From positions 62,001 to 126,000 of the forward strand of contig NZ_AQXX01000135.1 of the NCBI RefSeq assembly GCF_000376785.1: a DNA stretch of 64,000 nt, in the 5' to 3' direction. The position numbers and the translations under genes were made by a program. Origin of the DNA: Hahella ganghwensis DSM 17046 (GTDB taxonomy: Bacteria > Pseudomonadota > Gammaproteobacteria > Pseudomonadales > Oleiphilaceae). Positions 54,260 to 63,910 of the stretch are shown here, piece after piece. The notes beneath the pieces are model-generated. The model saw only the letters and a list, made by a program, of their open reading frames with translations, was not told the origin of the DNA and made no database searches. Position 1 is the stretch's first letter, and every line of letters begins with the position of its first letter.

Positions 54260-55303
54260 ATGAGACAGCTCTCCCGATTTCTGTTCCTAGTATTATTCCT
54301 GCACCTTTGCTTTACGCCGGTTCACGCAACCGATATCAATGATCTTGCGCCGCATCAACCTACCGGGGACCAATGGAGTGAACAATGGTTTTATAATTTG
54401 AATGATCCGGAAAACGGATACTTTAAAGTTTCTCTGCAGACTTACATTTCTCCGGATAGTCCATCTCAACTTCGTGGCTACGTTCATTTCGCTCGCGCCG
54501 ATCGCAACGGTTTAACCACCACTTACGACTATTTCTCAGATGACGTAGTCGTCGAGAAAGTCAGCGGCAACCAGGGTGACTCCTTCAGATTTCAGATCCC
54601 CGGCGTGGTTGACGCAGACGAGAACTCTCTGCAACTAAGCTTGCCTGAAGTCCAGTTTCAAATGAGCTGGGTGGGGATTCATACCCCGTACTGGCAGCTT
54701 GTCAATCAGGCCCAATCCCCTTTCGGCATATTGTCGGAATTTCCGGGCGTCGGTGCTGACTGGTTTATCTGGACCATGAAAACACCGACGCAATATAGTT
54801 ATGCCGATGACAACCACCAGTTTTCCGGCTATGGCTACACCAATGTCGACAAAGGATGGTCTGATAAAGAAGCCTACGGCAGTTACATCTATGCTATGAC
54901 AGTGTCAGAAAGCTATCAGTTCATGCTGTCGGGAGGCAGCCCGAAAAGCTCATCCATTGAAATGTGGGCTGGTCAGTTTCGAGCACCTGGAGAAACGATC
55001 ACCTTCCTGCCTAAATTCAAGGGGCTCGGTGTCAAGCGCTGGTTTAACGCCTGCGAAGGAAGTTTCAGCTTTGAGCTGACCAAACCCGGCCGCAAGGTCA
55101 TACTGGAAGCTCAATCAAATCCGCAAAGTTACTACGATGCCACCGTCCCTTCTCAAGTCGTATTCGGAGCCGAAAAACCCATAATGAAAACCATGCAGGC
55201 TCGTTTTCATCTCAAGATCTACCATTGGGGCACACTGGTGGAGGAAACGACCATTCCTCAGGGGTTGCTGGAATTTGCCGGAGACGCTTACTGCGACGAA
55301 TAA
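54260..55303 (+). CDS. Exported CrtC/AttH-like lipocalin protein
   Basis: 347 residues with a Sec signal peptide (LFLVLFLHLCFTPVHA, cleavage near residue 23). The beta-rich body has SEQWFYNLNDPENGYF near the start and a GYGYTNVDKGWS segment that recalls the GYxYhDxNWG signature of CrtC carotenoid hydratases and AttH lipocalins. The similarity is to the fold; catalysis cannot be asserted. It is the third exported protein in a row after the oxygenase and flavoprotein, hinting at processing of a hydrophobic isoprenoid-like compound. Confidence 0.6.
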   Translation: MRQLSRFLFLVLFLHLCFTPVHATDINDLAPHQPTGDQWSEQWFYNLNDPENGYFKVSLQTYISPDSPSQLRGYVHFARADRNGLTTTYDYFSDDVVVEKVSGNQGDSFRFQIPGVVDADENSLQLSLPEVQFQMSWVGIHTPYWQLVNQAQSPFGILSEFPGVGADWFIWTMKTPTQYSYADDNHQFSGYGYTNVDKGWSDKEAYGSYIYAMTVSESYQFMLSGGSPKSSSIEMWAGQFRAPGETITFLPKFKGLGVKRWFNACEGSFSFELTKPGRKVILEAQSNPQSYYDATVPSQVVFGAEKPIMKTMQARFHLKIYHWGTLVEETTIPQGLLEFAGDAYCDE

Positions 55304-55325
55304 ACCACTATTTTAGCAGCACCTG

Positions 55326-56597
55326 CTATCCGGTCGTTTTTGACCGGACCAGGTGATAAGTCAGTTCATCCCGTTTGAAGGTGACGCCAACAACCTCCGG
55401 TCGCCGAACGTCGGCACTTATTTTCAATTGTTCCTTAAGCTCTTTTTTGAGAGCTTCCAGCTTTTCCAATAGCTGCTGCAATGGGGAAAGGATTCTGGAT
55501 GGCTGGTTGACGCCATCCAGGCGTCTTTCCTGTTGCTCTCTGAGCGCGCGCAACCGGCTCATCACTTCACTGAATCCGGTTGCCTGCCGAAGCTCAGCAT
55601 CACTGGGCCCCTGTTGCCGCTCCGTCACTGACAGTTGTCCCTGCAGATCTGCCAGATCCAGTTCTTGAACGGTTCTAACCTCACCACTCTCCATCAGCAT
55701 GATTCCTGCAGCTTTGGTCTGCCCCAGAACACGACCCTGATCGTCCACCAACTCAAACTGATCCTGAGCAGCCCCCAGGTATATCGCCCCGATACCGACT
55801 TCACTTAATGTCGCAAGACGCTGATTGTCAGTACCGGCATCGACCCATACCCGCAATTCACTGAATATCGGATCCGCCTCATCAATCCAGCGATTACCGT
55901 CATTATCATAACGGGCCAGCTCGCCAAAACCGCTGCCGGTCTGTGGCCCGAACAATTCTGAACCGTCATCCACTTCACCATTTTGATTGGCATCCAACAC
56001 CAGGTAACCGCTACCAGCCCCTAGTGTCGCTATGGATTCCTGATCTCCATCCGCGTCCAGATCAAAGAAAAAGCTGGTGGATTCCAAGGAAAGGATATCG
56101 GTATCGAAGTTGAGCACCAACGGATCTGTCAAAGGGCGCCCCTGAATCATCAATGTCTGCTCAATGGTGAGTTCAGATTTCCGCGTTCTGTCTACGTATA
56201 GATTGAAGTTGATTTCCCGTCCGTCCTCCAGAGATATCACACCAGAAGAGGCAATCAGAGATGACTCGCTTTCGGTAATATGGCGATACTGTGAGAAGGT
56301 GACTCTGGCATTGGCAGAGTCACCTGAGGAACCATTCAGCTCTGTAGAGGCTTCCAGAGATGACGACTGCTCCAGGAACACCAGTTCCTCTGCCAGTCGC
56401 TGTTGCGAATGAGTCCGGACTTGCCCCCCATCTGAAACATGGGAATACAGACCGACAGACTCTGTCTCTTCTGCCTGATATTCCAGACGATGGCTGTTAT
56501 CCTGGGCAGGCCCGATACTGATCCGGTTACTGACAATACTGCTTTCACGCTGGTCCTGGCGGGACAAATAGCTGACGACAGATGACTGAATAATCAT
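55326..56597 (-). CDS. EF-hand-like hypothetical protein
   Basis: 423 residues from ATG 56597, with GGAG upstream (frame open to 56612). Two Asp-rich loops, FDLDADGDQESIATLGAGSG and LDANQNGEVDDGSELFG, plus YDNDGNRWIDEADPIFSEL, resemble calcium-binding repeats found near FG-GAP and hemolysin-type proteins. No signal peptide. N-terminal half Ser/Gln-rich; C-terminal coiled coil (about 365-400). This domain layout is common in unannotated gammaproteobacterial proteins; function unknown. Confidence 0.75.
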   Translation of the reverse strand: MIIQSSVVSYLSRQDQRESSIVSNRISIGPAQDNSHRLEYQAEETESVGLYSHVSDGGQVRTHSQQRLAEELVFLEQSSSLEASTELNGSSGDSANARVTFSQYRHITESESSLIASSGVISLEDGREINFNLYVDRTRKSELTIEQTLMIQGRPLTDPLVLNFDTDILSLESTSFFFDLDADGDQESIATLGAGSGYLVLDANQNGEVDDGSELFGPQTGSGFGELARYDNDGNRWIDEADPIFSELRVWVDAGTDNQRLATLSEVGIGAIYLGAAQDQFELVDDQGRVLGQTKAAGIMLMESGEVRTVQELDLADLQGQLSVTERQQGPSDAELRQATGFSEVMSRLRALREQQERRLDGVNQPSRILSPLQQLLEKLEALKKELKEQLKISADVRRPEVVGVTFKRDELTYHLVRSKTTG

Positions 56598-56833
56598 AGG
56601 ATACTCCACCAATTCCTTTATGGTCCCTGATTCGCCCCTGACTCTTGTCAGATTCCGGCCCTGCCTGGAGGCTGCCAGTAACGGGATAATACCCGGGCCT
56701 ATGTCAGGTTATCGACGACTCCACTCTTTATCTGAATCAAAAATATTTATCACATTCAGAAAAAATGAAGTTTCCTACAATAATCCGGGGATATTACACA
56801 CTGATAACCCAAGGACATTGCGCATCCGTCATA

Positions 56834-57991
56834 TCACAACGCCTGATTCAAAATACCCGCCAGCTCTGCTTCAGTCAGTTCAATGGGGTTCCCTTTCATA
56901 CTGCTGGAATTCCTGGATTTAGCAATGGCCTCTTCGATATCCTCAACTTTCATCCCATAACTGGATAGAGGGGGTATCTTCATTAGGTGACATGTTTCCC
57001 GAATCCAGGCATTTCCATCCTCTGCCGTCGCCAGGGGATCACCTGTCAGCAAGCGAGCGATCTCATCAAACCGCTCGATAAAGGGAGAGTCAGAAGCCCG
57101 TTCCTGCAAAGCCTTAAGATTGGCCTCCATCACCAGAGGTAACAGTCGCGCGCAAAGCGCTCCGTGAGGTGCATGAAACATACCTCCCAAAGGCCCGGCA
57201 AAGCCATGTACAGCGCCCAGTTTGGCATTGGCCAGCGCCAACCCACCGAACAGATTGACCAGCGACATATCTTCACGGGCTTCAGCATTGGCCGGCTCAC
57301 TGTACGCCCGGCGCAGCGACCTTCCGGCACGACGAATCCCTTCCCTGCATAGACTGTCAGTTAAGGGATTCGCTTTATTCGATATCAGCGGCTCGATGAC
57401 CTGGGTCAGAGCATCAAGCCCGGTAGACGCAGTGAGATGCGGAGGCATTGACCAAGTCTGTTCCGGATCTACTATCGCCACAGCCGGTAACATGTAAGGA
57501 CTGCGCATACTGACTTTAACTTTGTGCTCAGGTGAATCCAGCACGGAGTTACGGGTGACCTCCGATCCGGTACCTGCAGTCGTGGTAATGGCAAAATAAG
57601 GCGCACTGAGACGAGCCAGCGGTTGCGCCCGGCCAATGACTTCCAGATAGTCCATCAACTCCCCGTTATTGGTGAGCATTGCCGCCACCACTTTCCCCAG
57701 ATCCAAAACACTGCCCCCACCATAGCCGATCACCACATCGGCTTCTGCCAGGCGGGCCTGATCAACGGCCAGTTCAGCCATCTTGACCGTTGGCTCTCCT
57801 CTCCCAATAGCATGTATCGTGACTTCCAGGCCCCGATCCTGCAGCGCCTCCACCAACCCGGAAGAGCGCTCCGGAGAGCCTCCAGTCAGCAAAAAAACAC
57901 TACGACCGTATTCGCAAACCAGAGCGGGAACCTGGCTCATAACCCCATTACCAAACAGAATTTTATTAGCGGTGGCAAATTCGAAATTCAT
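56834..57991 (-). CDS. Iron-type alcohol dehydrogenase, variant ligand set
   Basis: 385 residues from ATG 57991 (AAGGAAA upstream; frame open to 58072). NAD motifs GYGGGSVLDLGK and TTAGTGSEVTR are intact. The first metal block is GLDALTQVIEPL, with Gln where FucO-type enzymes have His, and the later VHGFAGPLGG has Gly for the second His; the APHGA His is kept. This subgroup is known but its metal and substrate are less clear. Last gene of the minus operon, 64 bp after the isochorismatase-like gene. Confidence 0.85.
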   Translation of the reverse strand: MNFEFATANKILFGNGVMSQVPALVCEYGRSVFLLTGGSPERSSGLVEALQDRGLEVTIHAIGRGEPTVKMAELAVDQARLAEADVVIGYGGGSVLDLGKVVAAMLTNNGELMDYLEVIGRAQPLARLSAPYFAITTTAGTGSEVTRNSVLDSPEHKVKVSMRSPYMLPAVAIVDPEQTWSMPPHLTASTGLDALTQVIEPLISNKANPLTDSLCREGIRRAGRSLRRAYSEPANAEAREDMSLVNLFGGLALANAKLGAVHGFAGPLGGMFHAPHGALCARLLPLVMEANLKALQERASDSPFIERFDEIARLLTGDPLATAEDGNAWIRETCHLMKIPPLSSYGMKVEDIEEAIAKSRNSSSMKGNPIELTEAELAGILNQAL

Positions 57992-58055
57992 GTCTGTTTC
58001 CTTCTGCTGGAAGAGAGTTTTAACGCGATTAAAAAAAGAAATTTCAAATGCGCGA

Positions 58056-58625
58056 TCAACCGTCTGCGTCAATCGCTCTTAGCACATCGCCAGATCGACA
58101 GACCTGGCCGTATTCATCGTGCAGGTTGCTGAGAAAGATTTCATGCACCAGATCCGCATCTAACGTATCACCATTTAACAATGCCATACCACAGGCGGCC
58201 ATGGCATCACGCACCAGAAAACAACGGTAACCATTTCCTGCGGCAACCCGAACCGTTGCATCCACAGAGTTATTGGTCAGCACGCCACTGACCACCAACT
58301 CGGTGATTCCAAGAGCTCTAAGTTGATCATCAAGGCTGGTACCGATAAAAGCTGAGTTCTCATTCTTGGTGATGATCGTTTCCCCGGCCAGCGGAGAAAC
58401 TTCCGGTTTGAATGTATATGTCTGCGAGTCAGGATGGTAAGGGGATTCAACGAACCTGGAGGCATGGCGCACATGAATGACTGGCAGATCATGGTGTCGC
58501 CAGGCTTGCAGGAGCCGACTCATGACCTGTTCGGCATCGGGATTGTTCCGAGGCAATACTGAGTAACAGTCGATAGCTTGCTGGACATCTATAACGACTA
58601 ACGCCGGTTGCGCAGATTGAAACAT
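58056..58625 (-). CDS. Isochorismatase-fold hydrolase with Ser at the Cys position
   Basis: 189 residues. The fold is clear: ALVVIDVQQAI with the catalytic Asp, TKNENSAF with the catalytic Lys, then VVSGVLTNNSVDATVRVAAGNG, where the usual nucleophile Cys (xxCV) is replaced by Ser. Family members with Cys hydrolyse amides such as nicotinamide; those lacking it, such as EntB, hydrolyse the isochorismate vinyl ether. A nucleophilic amidase role is thus less likely. It sits between the FGGY kinase and the alcohol dehydrogenase genes. Confidence 0.85.
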   Translation of the reverse strand: MFQSAQPALVVIDVQQAIDCYSVLPRNNPDAEQVMSRLLQAWRHHDLPVIHVRHASRFVESPYHPDSQTYTFKPEVSPLAGETIITKNENSAFIGTSLDDQLRALGITELVVSGVLTNNSVDATVRVAAGNGYRCFLVRDAMAACGMALLNGDTLDADLVHEIFLSNLHDEYGQVCRSGDVLRAIDADG

Positions 58626-58776
58626 GGGGTAAGGACCGGTCCACTATGCGAGCAGGCATTGTAACGCCACCCGTCCAAGGATAAAACCAAGCGCAGAATG
58701 CCTCTCTCACATTTCAGAGAAGCGCCCTTTCCAAGAGCCTCCATCAGAAGCCACTCAGAGGCCCTTCAGAAGCCAT

Positions 58777-60378
58777 TCAACGAGGATACCCTGTGACCTC
58801 CTGTATGGTTTTATACAGCGGCTGAAGTTGTCGGTACATCTTCAGGTAAACCTCTTTGTATAGACGGTCATAGGTTCTTACTCGAGCAGGATCCGGCGTA
58901 AACACTTTCCCGACTCTGGTCATTCCCGCAATGGCCTGATCAAAGTCTTGATGTACACCCAACCCCACCATGGCATCAATCGCTGCGCCGAGTGCAGAGG
59001 TCTCATATGTGTGAGGCCTCTGCACTTCAAGATTGAATATATCTGCAGTCAGTTGCAGTGCAACATCACTTTGAGAACCACCGCCGGAAACCCTGAGCTT
59101 ATCGATCCTGACGCCTGATCGTTTCTCAATTCGTTCCTTCCCTTCTCTTAAGGCATAAGCCAGACCTTCGAGAATAGCCCGATAGATATGCGCTCGTGTG
59201 TGTACATCCCCGAACCCGATAATCGCCCCTTTGGCTTCTGGTCCAGGATCTCGCACTCCCGGAGACCAATAGGGTTGCAACATCAACCCCATGGATCCAG
59301 GAGGAATTTTCGCAACCAGCTCATCAAACAGCGTTTCCGGTGCAACCCCCCGCTCCTGGGCAATATGTTGCTCCCGGAGACCAAACTCCCGCTTGAACCA
59401 ACTGACCATCCAGAACCCCCGATAAATCATCACCTCGGAACAATATCGGCCGGGGATGGCAGAAGGGTACGGCGGCATAAATGGAATCGCCTCGACATAT
59501 TTTTTATTGGTGGCATTGATCGTGGCAGTGGTGCCGTAACTCATGCATCCGATATTGGGCGTGTTGCCTCCGGACCCCAGTATTTCGCAGGCTTTGTCGG
59601 AGGCTGAAGCAATCACAGGCAGCCCGGCCGGCAGACCAAGCATCTGAGCGGCATCTGGCATCAGTGCCCCCAATGTTTCTCCGGGCGCTACCAGCTCCGG
59701 CAACTGCTTCGGCCTGATCGGAAGGGCTTTCCACCGCCAGTCCCGTTTTCCGGCCCAAGCCAGCTTTTTATAGTCGAAGGGAATATACCCCACCTGCGCA
59801 CCAGTTGAATCGACAAAGTTGCCGGTAAGACGGTACGTCAGGTAACCGGAGAGCAACAAAAATTTATGGGTCTGCTGCCATAAATCGGGTTGATGCTGGT
59901 TCAGCCAGTTAGCCTGCGCATTACTGCGAAAACGCTTGACCGTATCTTCTACTCTGACAGCCTTAAACAACAGATCCCAGATACCACCAATGGGTGAATC
60001 AACGTCCGCATGACGCTGATCCAGCCAGATAATCGCCGGTCGCAATGGGTTGCCGTTTTCGTCGACACAAATAACCGTTCCCCGTTGGGTTGTCAGAGTT
60101 ACAGCGGCCACCTCTTCCGGTTGAATATCTGTGCCTGACCACATTTTCTGACAGGCCAGCCCCAGGGACTCCCAGTAATACTCCGGCTTTTGCTCCGCCC
60201 ATCCGGGGTTTTCTGAGAAATAAGGATCGATCTCCTGTTGCCCCTTGGCAACAACATTCCCGTGATCATCGATAATGATCGCTCTGACACTCTGGGTTCC
60301 GTTATCGATCGCCAGTACATAGGTTCTTCGATTGCTTTCTCTCGCCCCCGTCATAGTTACCCTTGTGTCATCCATCAT
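58777..60378 (-). CDS. FGGY-family carbohydrate kinase
   Basis: 533 residues. Ribonuclease-H-fold kinase: AIDNGTQSVRAII phosphate loop, LTTQRGTVICVDENG, WLDQRH, a SYGTTATINAT stretch and the C-terminal VSGGGSQSDVALQLTADIF. It is not a standard GlpK (DQGTTSSR is absent). The polyol or ketose substrate is unknown; the GlpD-type gene overlapping it by 4 bp (ATGA) suggests a glycerol-like polyol. Confidence 0.9.
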   Translation of the reverse strand: MMDDTRVTMTGARESNRRTYVLAIDNGTQSVRAIIIDDHGNVVAKGQQEIDPYFSENPGWAEQKPEYYWESLGLACQKMWSGTDIQPEEVAAVTLTTQRGTVICVDENGNPLRPAIIWLDQRHADVDSPIGGIWDLLFKAVRVEDTVKRFRSNAQANWLNQHQPDLWQQTHKFLLLSGYLTYRLTGNFVDSTGAQVGYIPFDYKKLAWAGKRDWRWKALPIRPKQLPELVAPGETLGALMPDAAQMLGLPAGLPVIASASDKACEILGSGGNTPNIGCMSYGTTATINATNKKYVEAIPFMPPYPSAIPGRYCSEVMIYRGFWMVSWFKREFGLREQHIAQERGVAPETLFDELVAKIPPGSMGLMLQPYWSPGVRDPGPEAKGAIIGFGDVHTRAHIYRAILEGLAYALREGKERIEKRSGVRIDKLRVSGGGSQSDVALQLTADIFNLEVQRPHTYETSALGAAIDAMVGLGVHQDFDQAIAGMTRVGKVFTPDPARVRTYDRLYKEVYLKMYRQLQPLYKTIQEVTGYPR

Positions 60379-62087
60379 ATCTGGGGCTCCAGAGCTTCGT
60401 CATGAGCCATGACAGACTCAGAAGAAACCTTCTGATTGGGAAGGCTGAAGTGTTGCCGGTAGATCGCCTTGTACCGACGGACTTCATCCGACCAGACACT
60501 TTCCGACCAACCAAGCTTGTTCCGGCATAACTGCCCCACTTGCTCCAGAACACTATCACCACCTTCCGGCAACAGAATGCCCAGACGACTGCGGCGCAAC
60601 ATCAAGTCATCCAGATGCATGACCATTTCATTGTCCAGACTCCAACGCAATTCAGCCATACAAGCTGGTGTACCGGATATCCGTTTCAACTGATTATCAT
60701 CGCAAGCAGCAATTTCGCAGGCAGCAAGCCCAAATCGACCTGCAAGCCTTTTTGCTTGAAGCTCTGGCAGATGACGCAGCCCCTCCCCCTGACTGACACG
60801 GGAAAAGATTCTCTTATCATCAGAATTGCCTGAATGCTTCAGATCAAGGTTTTCATTTTCCAGATATTTGGCAGCATGCTTCAGCACATCCAACGCTATC
60901 AGGCGAAAAGTCGTTAGCTTGCCACCGGCAACAGTAATCAATCCTTGCTCATCCCACACTGAATGCTCACGCTTTTCACTTGAAGGGTCCAGCGCACCGG
61001 AACTCACTACCGGGCGCACACCGGACCAGGTGCTGATCACATCGCTTGCTGTCAGCCCGAGACCGGGAAATTGATGCTGTACACCCGCCAGGAGATAACT
61101 GACTTCCCCGGCTGAGATACTGGCATCCTGACGCATGTCCTGATGGTGATCGAGGTCGGTGGTACCAATCACGGTGGCCCCTTCCCATGGAAAGATAAAC
61201 ACTGGACGCTTATCATGGGGATGGAAAAAACTAACGGTAAAACCAACAGGAAACCGCCATCCTGGAATGACCAGATGACTCCCTCTGAGCGGGCGCATTC
61301 TCGACGCCTCCCCCTGAGCAACCCTGAGCTCATCAGCCCAGGCTCCAGTAGCGTTGATCACGACTCTGGCGGGTATCTCCAATTCCTGATTGCCAATCAT
61401 GTCCTGGGCAATCACGCCACCAGCCTGACTGACACCCTGAACCTTTGGGGAATAAGATGAATGAGCTTTGAGTACATGCTTCACCGCACAATAGTTCAGC
61501 GACTGAGCACCACTCATGTGAGCTTCATGCAGCACTCGCATCACCAGCCTGGAGTCATCTGTCACTGCATCGGTAAACTGACTGATACTGGCAAGCTTTT
61601 CCGGATTGATTCCGGGAGCCAGGTACTGGGCATCCCGGGCAGGATATCGCTTATGCTGACGGGCGCCAGCCATCAGATCATAGACATCCAGTACCCGCTC
61701 AAATAGAAATCCTGGTGGAAACTGGCCTTGATAGTGAGGCATTACAAACCGCAACGGATCCACCAGTCCCTCTGCTTCACTCATCAATCTCTGACGCTCT
61801 TTCACCGAATCACGTGTCAGAGATAACTGACCAGATGCCAGGTATCGCAATCCACCATGAACCATTTTTGATGACTTGCTGGAGCTACCGTAGGAAAAGT
61901 CATGTTTCTCAAGCAATAACGCCTTGAGCCCCCGTCTTACGCATTCCCGCAGAATCCCTGCCCCGGTAATACCTCCACCGATGATCACCACATCCCAGAT
62001 GGTTTTCGTTTGCCGAAGCTGGTCAACCAGTTGCTCTCTACGTCCTGGTTGCCAGGCAGTACAATCTTTATCAGACCACATGCTCAT
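60375..62087 (-). CDS. GlpD-type glycerol-3-phosphate dehydrogenase
   Basis: 570 residues, FAD-dependent, oxidising sn-glycerol 3-phosphate to dihydroxyacetone phosphate at the membrane surface. Motifs: DVVIIGGGITGAGILRECVRRG (nucleotide binding), SSKSSKMVHGGLRYL, TGAWADEL and GGKLTTFRLIALDV. A C-terminal GlpD cap follows. Starts 6 bp after the AGPS-like gene and overlaps the kinase gene by 4 bp. Paralogue of a housekeeping GlpD cannot be excluded; the operon context is specialised. Confidence 0.9.
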   Translation of the reverse strand: MSMWSDKDCTAWQPGRREQLVDQLRQTKTIWDVVIIGGGITGAGILRECVRRGLKALLLEKHDFSYGSSSKSSKMVHGGLRYLASGQLSLTRDSVKERQRLMSEAEGLVDPLRFVMPHYQGQFPPGFLFERVLDVYDLMAGARQHKRYPARDAQYLAPGINPEKLASISQFTDAVTDDSRLVMRVLHEAHMSGAQSLNYCAVKHVLKAHSSYSPKVQGVSQAGGVIAQDMIGNQELEIPARVVINATGAWADELRVAQGEASRMRPLRGSHLVIPGWRFPVGFTVSFFHPHDKRPVFIFPWEGATVIGTTDLDHHQDMRQDASISAGEVSYLLAGVQHQFPGLGLTASDVISTWSGVRPVVSSGALDPSSEKREHSVWDEQGLITVAGGKLTTFRLIALDVLKHAAKYLENENLDLKHSGNSDDKRIFSRVSQGEGLRHLPELQAKRLAGRFGLAACEIAACDDNQLKRISGTPACMAELRWSLDNEMVMHLDDLMLRRSRLGILLPEGGDSVLEQVGQLCRNKLGWSESVWSDEVRRYKAIYRQHFSLPNQKVSSESVMAHDEALEPQI

Positions 62088-62093
62088 ACCCGA

Positions 62094-63875
62094 TCACTCG
62101 CTCCCGGTTGCGCCCTGTCCGCCTGAGCGGCTGAGTGTTGAATTGTCCATGTCATCAGGATTGGCTGCTGCCAGCTCCGTGCCTTCAGCGATCCCCTCAA
62201 CGGGATACAGAGTTCCGGGGTTCATCAAGTTTTTCGGATCAAAAGTATGGACCAGGGATTTGATGGCCCGCATTCCCAGGTCACCTTTCTCCACTGACAG
62301 ATAAGGCGCATGATCACGACCAACACCGTGCTGGTGACTGATTGTCCCACGACGATGAACAATCAACTCCGAGGTGGTTGATTTCATTTTCCGCCAGAAT
62401 GCCAGGGTTTTGGCATAACTTTCGGCGGTGCGGAATACATAGGTGGTGTAGATGGAACAACCCTGACCGTAAAAATGCGACAAGTGGGTAAACACATGCA
62501 CACTTTCGCCCACTTGCTTCAGTGAACTGCGTAGATTTTCTTCGATTTCCCGCATCAGGGAATCTGCGTTATCCCAATCTGTGGCCGTTTCCAGAGTATC
62601 GACCACATAGCCATCCCGCCACAGGGCTTCACGCAGGTATGGCATCATAAAACGTTTCTCTGCCCACTTTTTACCCAGAATGGTCCCGGTACTGATACCT
62701 TTGTATCGGCGAATGATGCTTTTGAACTGAGACTTGGCCGCGCGACACTGTGGCCGACTTCCTGTAATACCTATCGTCATCATGCACTTACCGTCATCAG
62801 CTCCCCGCCAGCGCAAGTATTTTTCCAACCAGGCAATTTGTTCAGGATGCCCGGCAAGAGCCAGTTGGGTTTCTGTTTCAATCTCGTTGCTGACCCGACA
62901 CATGGAGAGCTGAATTTTGCTCTGCACCAGTTCCCGGGCAGCAGAACGTGCCTGCTCCCAGGAAGGAAAAACGACGACGTAAAAATCTTCTTTATCAGCC
63001 AGGGGCGTCACTCGAACTTTTACTTCCGTGATAATTCCCATGCGTCCCTCTGACCCCATAAACATTTCTCTGAGATCGGGACCGGCGGAACTGGCAGGGA
63101 TTGTAGGAATGTCCATGGTTCCCAGCGGAGTTTCTATCCGGCCACCGGCAAACATCTGCTCAATTCGACCATATCTCAGCGACTGCTGACCGCTGGAGCG
63201 GCTGGCGACCCAACCGCCGACCGTCGACAACTCAAAGGATTGGGGGAAATGACCCAGGGTATAGCCATTGGCCCTTAATTGTGATTCCAGCATAGGTCCC
63301 GGTGTACCTGCCCCGAAGGTCGCAATCTGGCTTTGCTCATCCAGTGCCAGGAGTTGATTCATGCGCCCCATGTCCAGTGTCAGTATTGGCTTATCCGAAT
63401 GAAACGGATTGATATGCCCAGCCACACTGGTTCCCCCCCCATAAGGAATCAGAATGACATCGTGATCCGTACAAAAATCAATTAACTCCCTCACCTGGTC
63501 TGAGCTTTCCGGAAAAGCCACGCCATCTGGAAACACACCGAAATCCCCACTGCGCATGGCCAGCCAGTCCGGCAGACTTTGCCCACGAGCATGGCGCACG
63601 CGAGTCTCTGGAGAGTCATCAATCAGCAAATGGCTGGGTAGTCGGGATTCCGGTACTTTATCGAGCACCTCCTGCAGGGAGGCATCCGGTAAAGCATTGG
63701 CCTGACCGACACGACCAGCCAGAAAATCCAGGCCATTAGCGGGCAACTCCATGCTGTTGTTCTCATCTCCCCAACCGTTCCAGCGTCTCATTTCACTCTC
63801 CGAATTTTTGACTGACGGTGTCAGTACACCAATAGGTTTGTATTCGTCTTCATCAGTGGATCTAGTCATTGTCAC
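62094..63875 (-). CDS. FAD-binding oxidase, alkylglycerone-phosphate-synthase-like
   Basis: 593 residues. PCMH-type FAD domain: VILIPYGGGTSVAGHINPF, then HFPQSFELSTVGGWVASRSSG, SLRYGRIEQMF and MGSEGRMGIITEVKVRVTP, close to alkyl-DHAP synthase (AGPS) layout; the C-terminal ISHQHGVGRDHAPYL corresponds to the AGPS HHH-type motif and is followed by FDPKNLMNPG. AGPS exchanges the acyl chain of acyl-DHAP for a fatty alcohol, making an ether bond. No DHAP acyltransferase is visible here. First gene of the operon; GTG start. Confidence 0.87.
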   Translation of the reverse strand: MTMTRSTDEDEYKPIGVLTPSVKNSESEMRRWNGWGDENNSMELPANGLDFLAGRVGQANALPDASLQEVLDKVPESRLPSHLLIDDSPETRVRHARGQSLPDWLAMRSGDFGVFPDGVAFPESSDQVRELIDFCTDHDVILIPYGGGTSVAGHINPFHSDKPILTLDMGRMNQLLALDEQSQIATFGAGTPGPMLESQLRANGYTLGHFPQSFELSTVGGWVASRSSGQQSLRYGRIEQMFAGGRIETPLGTMDIPTIPASSAGPDLREMFMGSEGRMGIITEVKVRVTPLADKEDFYVVVFPSWEQARSAARELVQSKIQLSMCRVSNEIETETQLALAGHPEQIAWLEKYLRWRGADDGKCMMTIGITGSRPQCRAAKSQFKSIIRRYKGISTGTILGKKWAEKRFMMPYLREALWRDGYVVDTLETATDWDNADSLMREIEENLRSSLKQVGESVHVFTHLSHFYGQGCSIYTTYVFRTAESYAKTLAFWRKMKSTTSELIVHRRGTISHQHGVGRDHAPYLSVEKGDLGMRAIKSLVHTFDPKNLMNPGTLYPVEGIAEGTELAAANPDDMDNSTLSRSGGQGATGSE

Positions 63876-63910
63876 TCGAGGTTAAACTCCAGGTTTCCCC
63901 GGACACAAAA

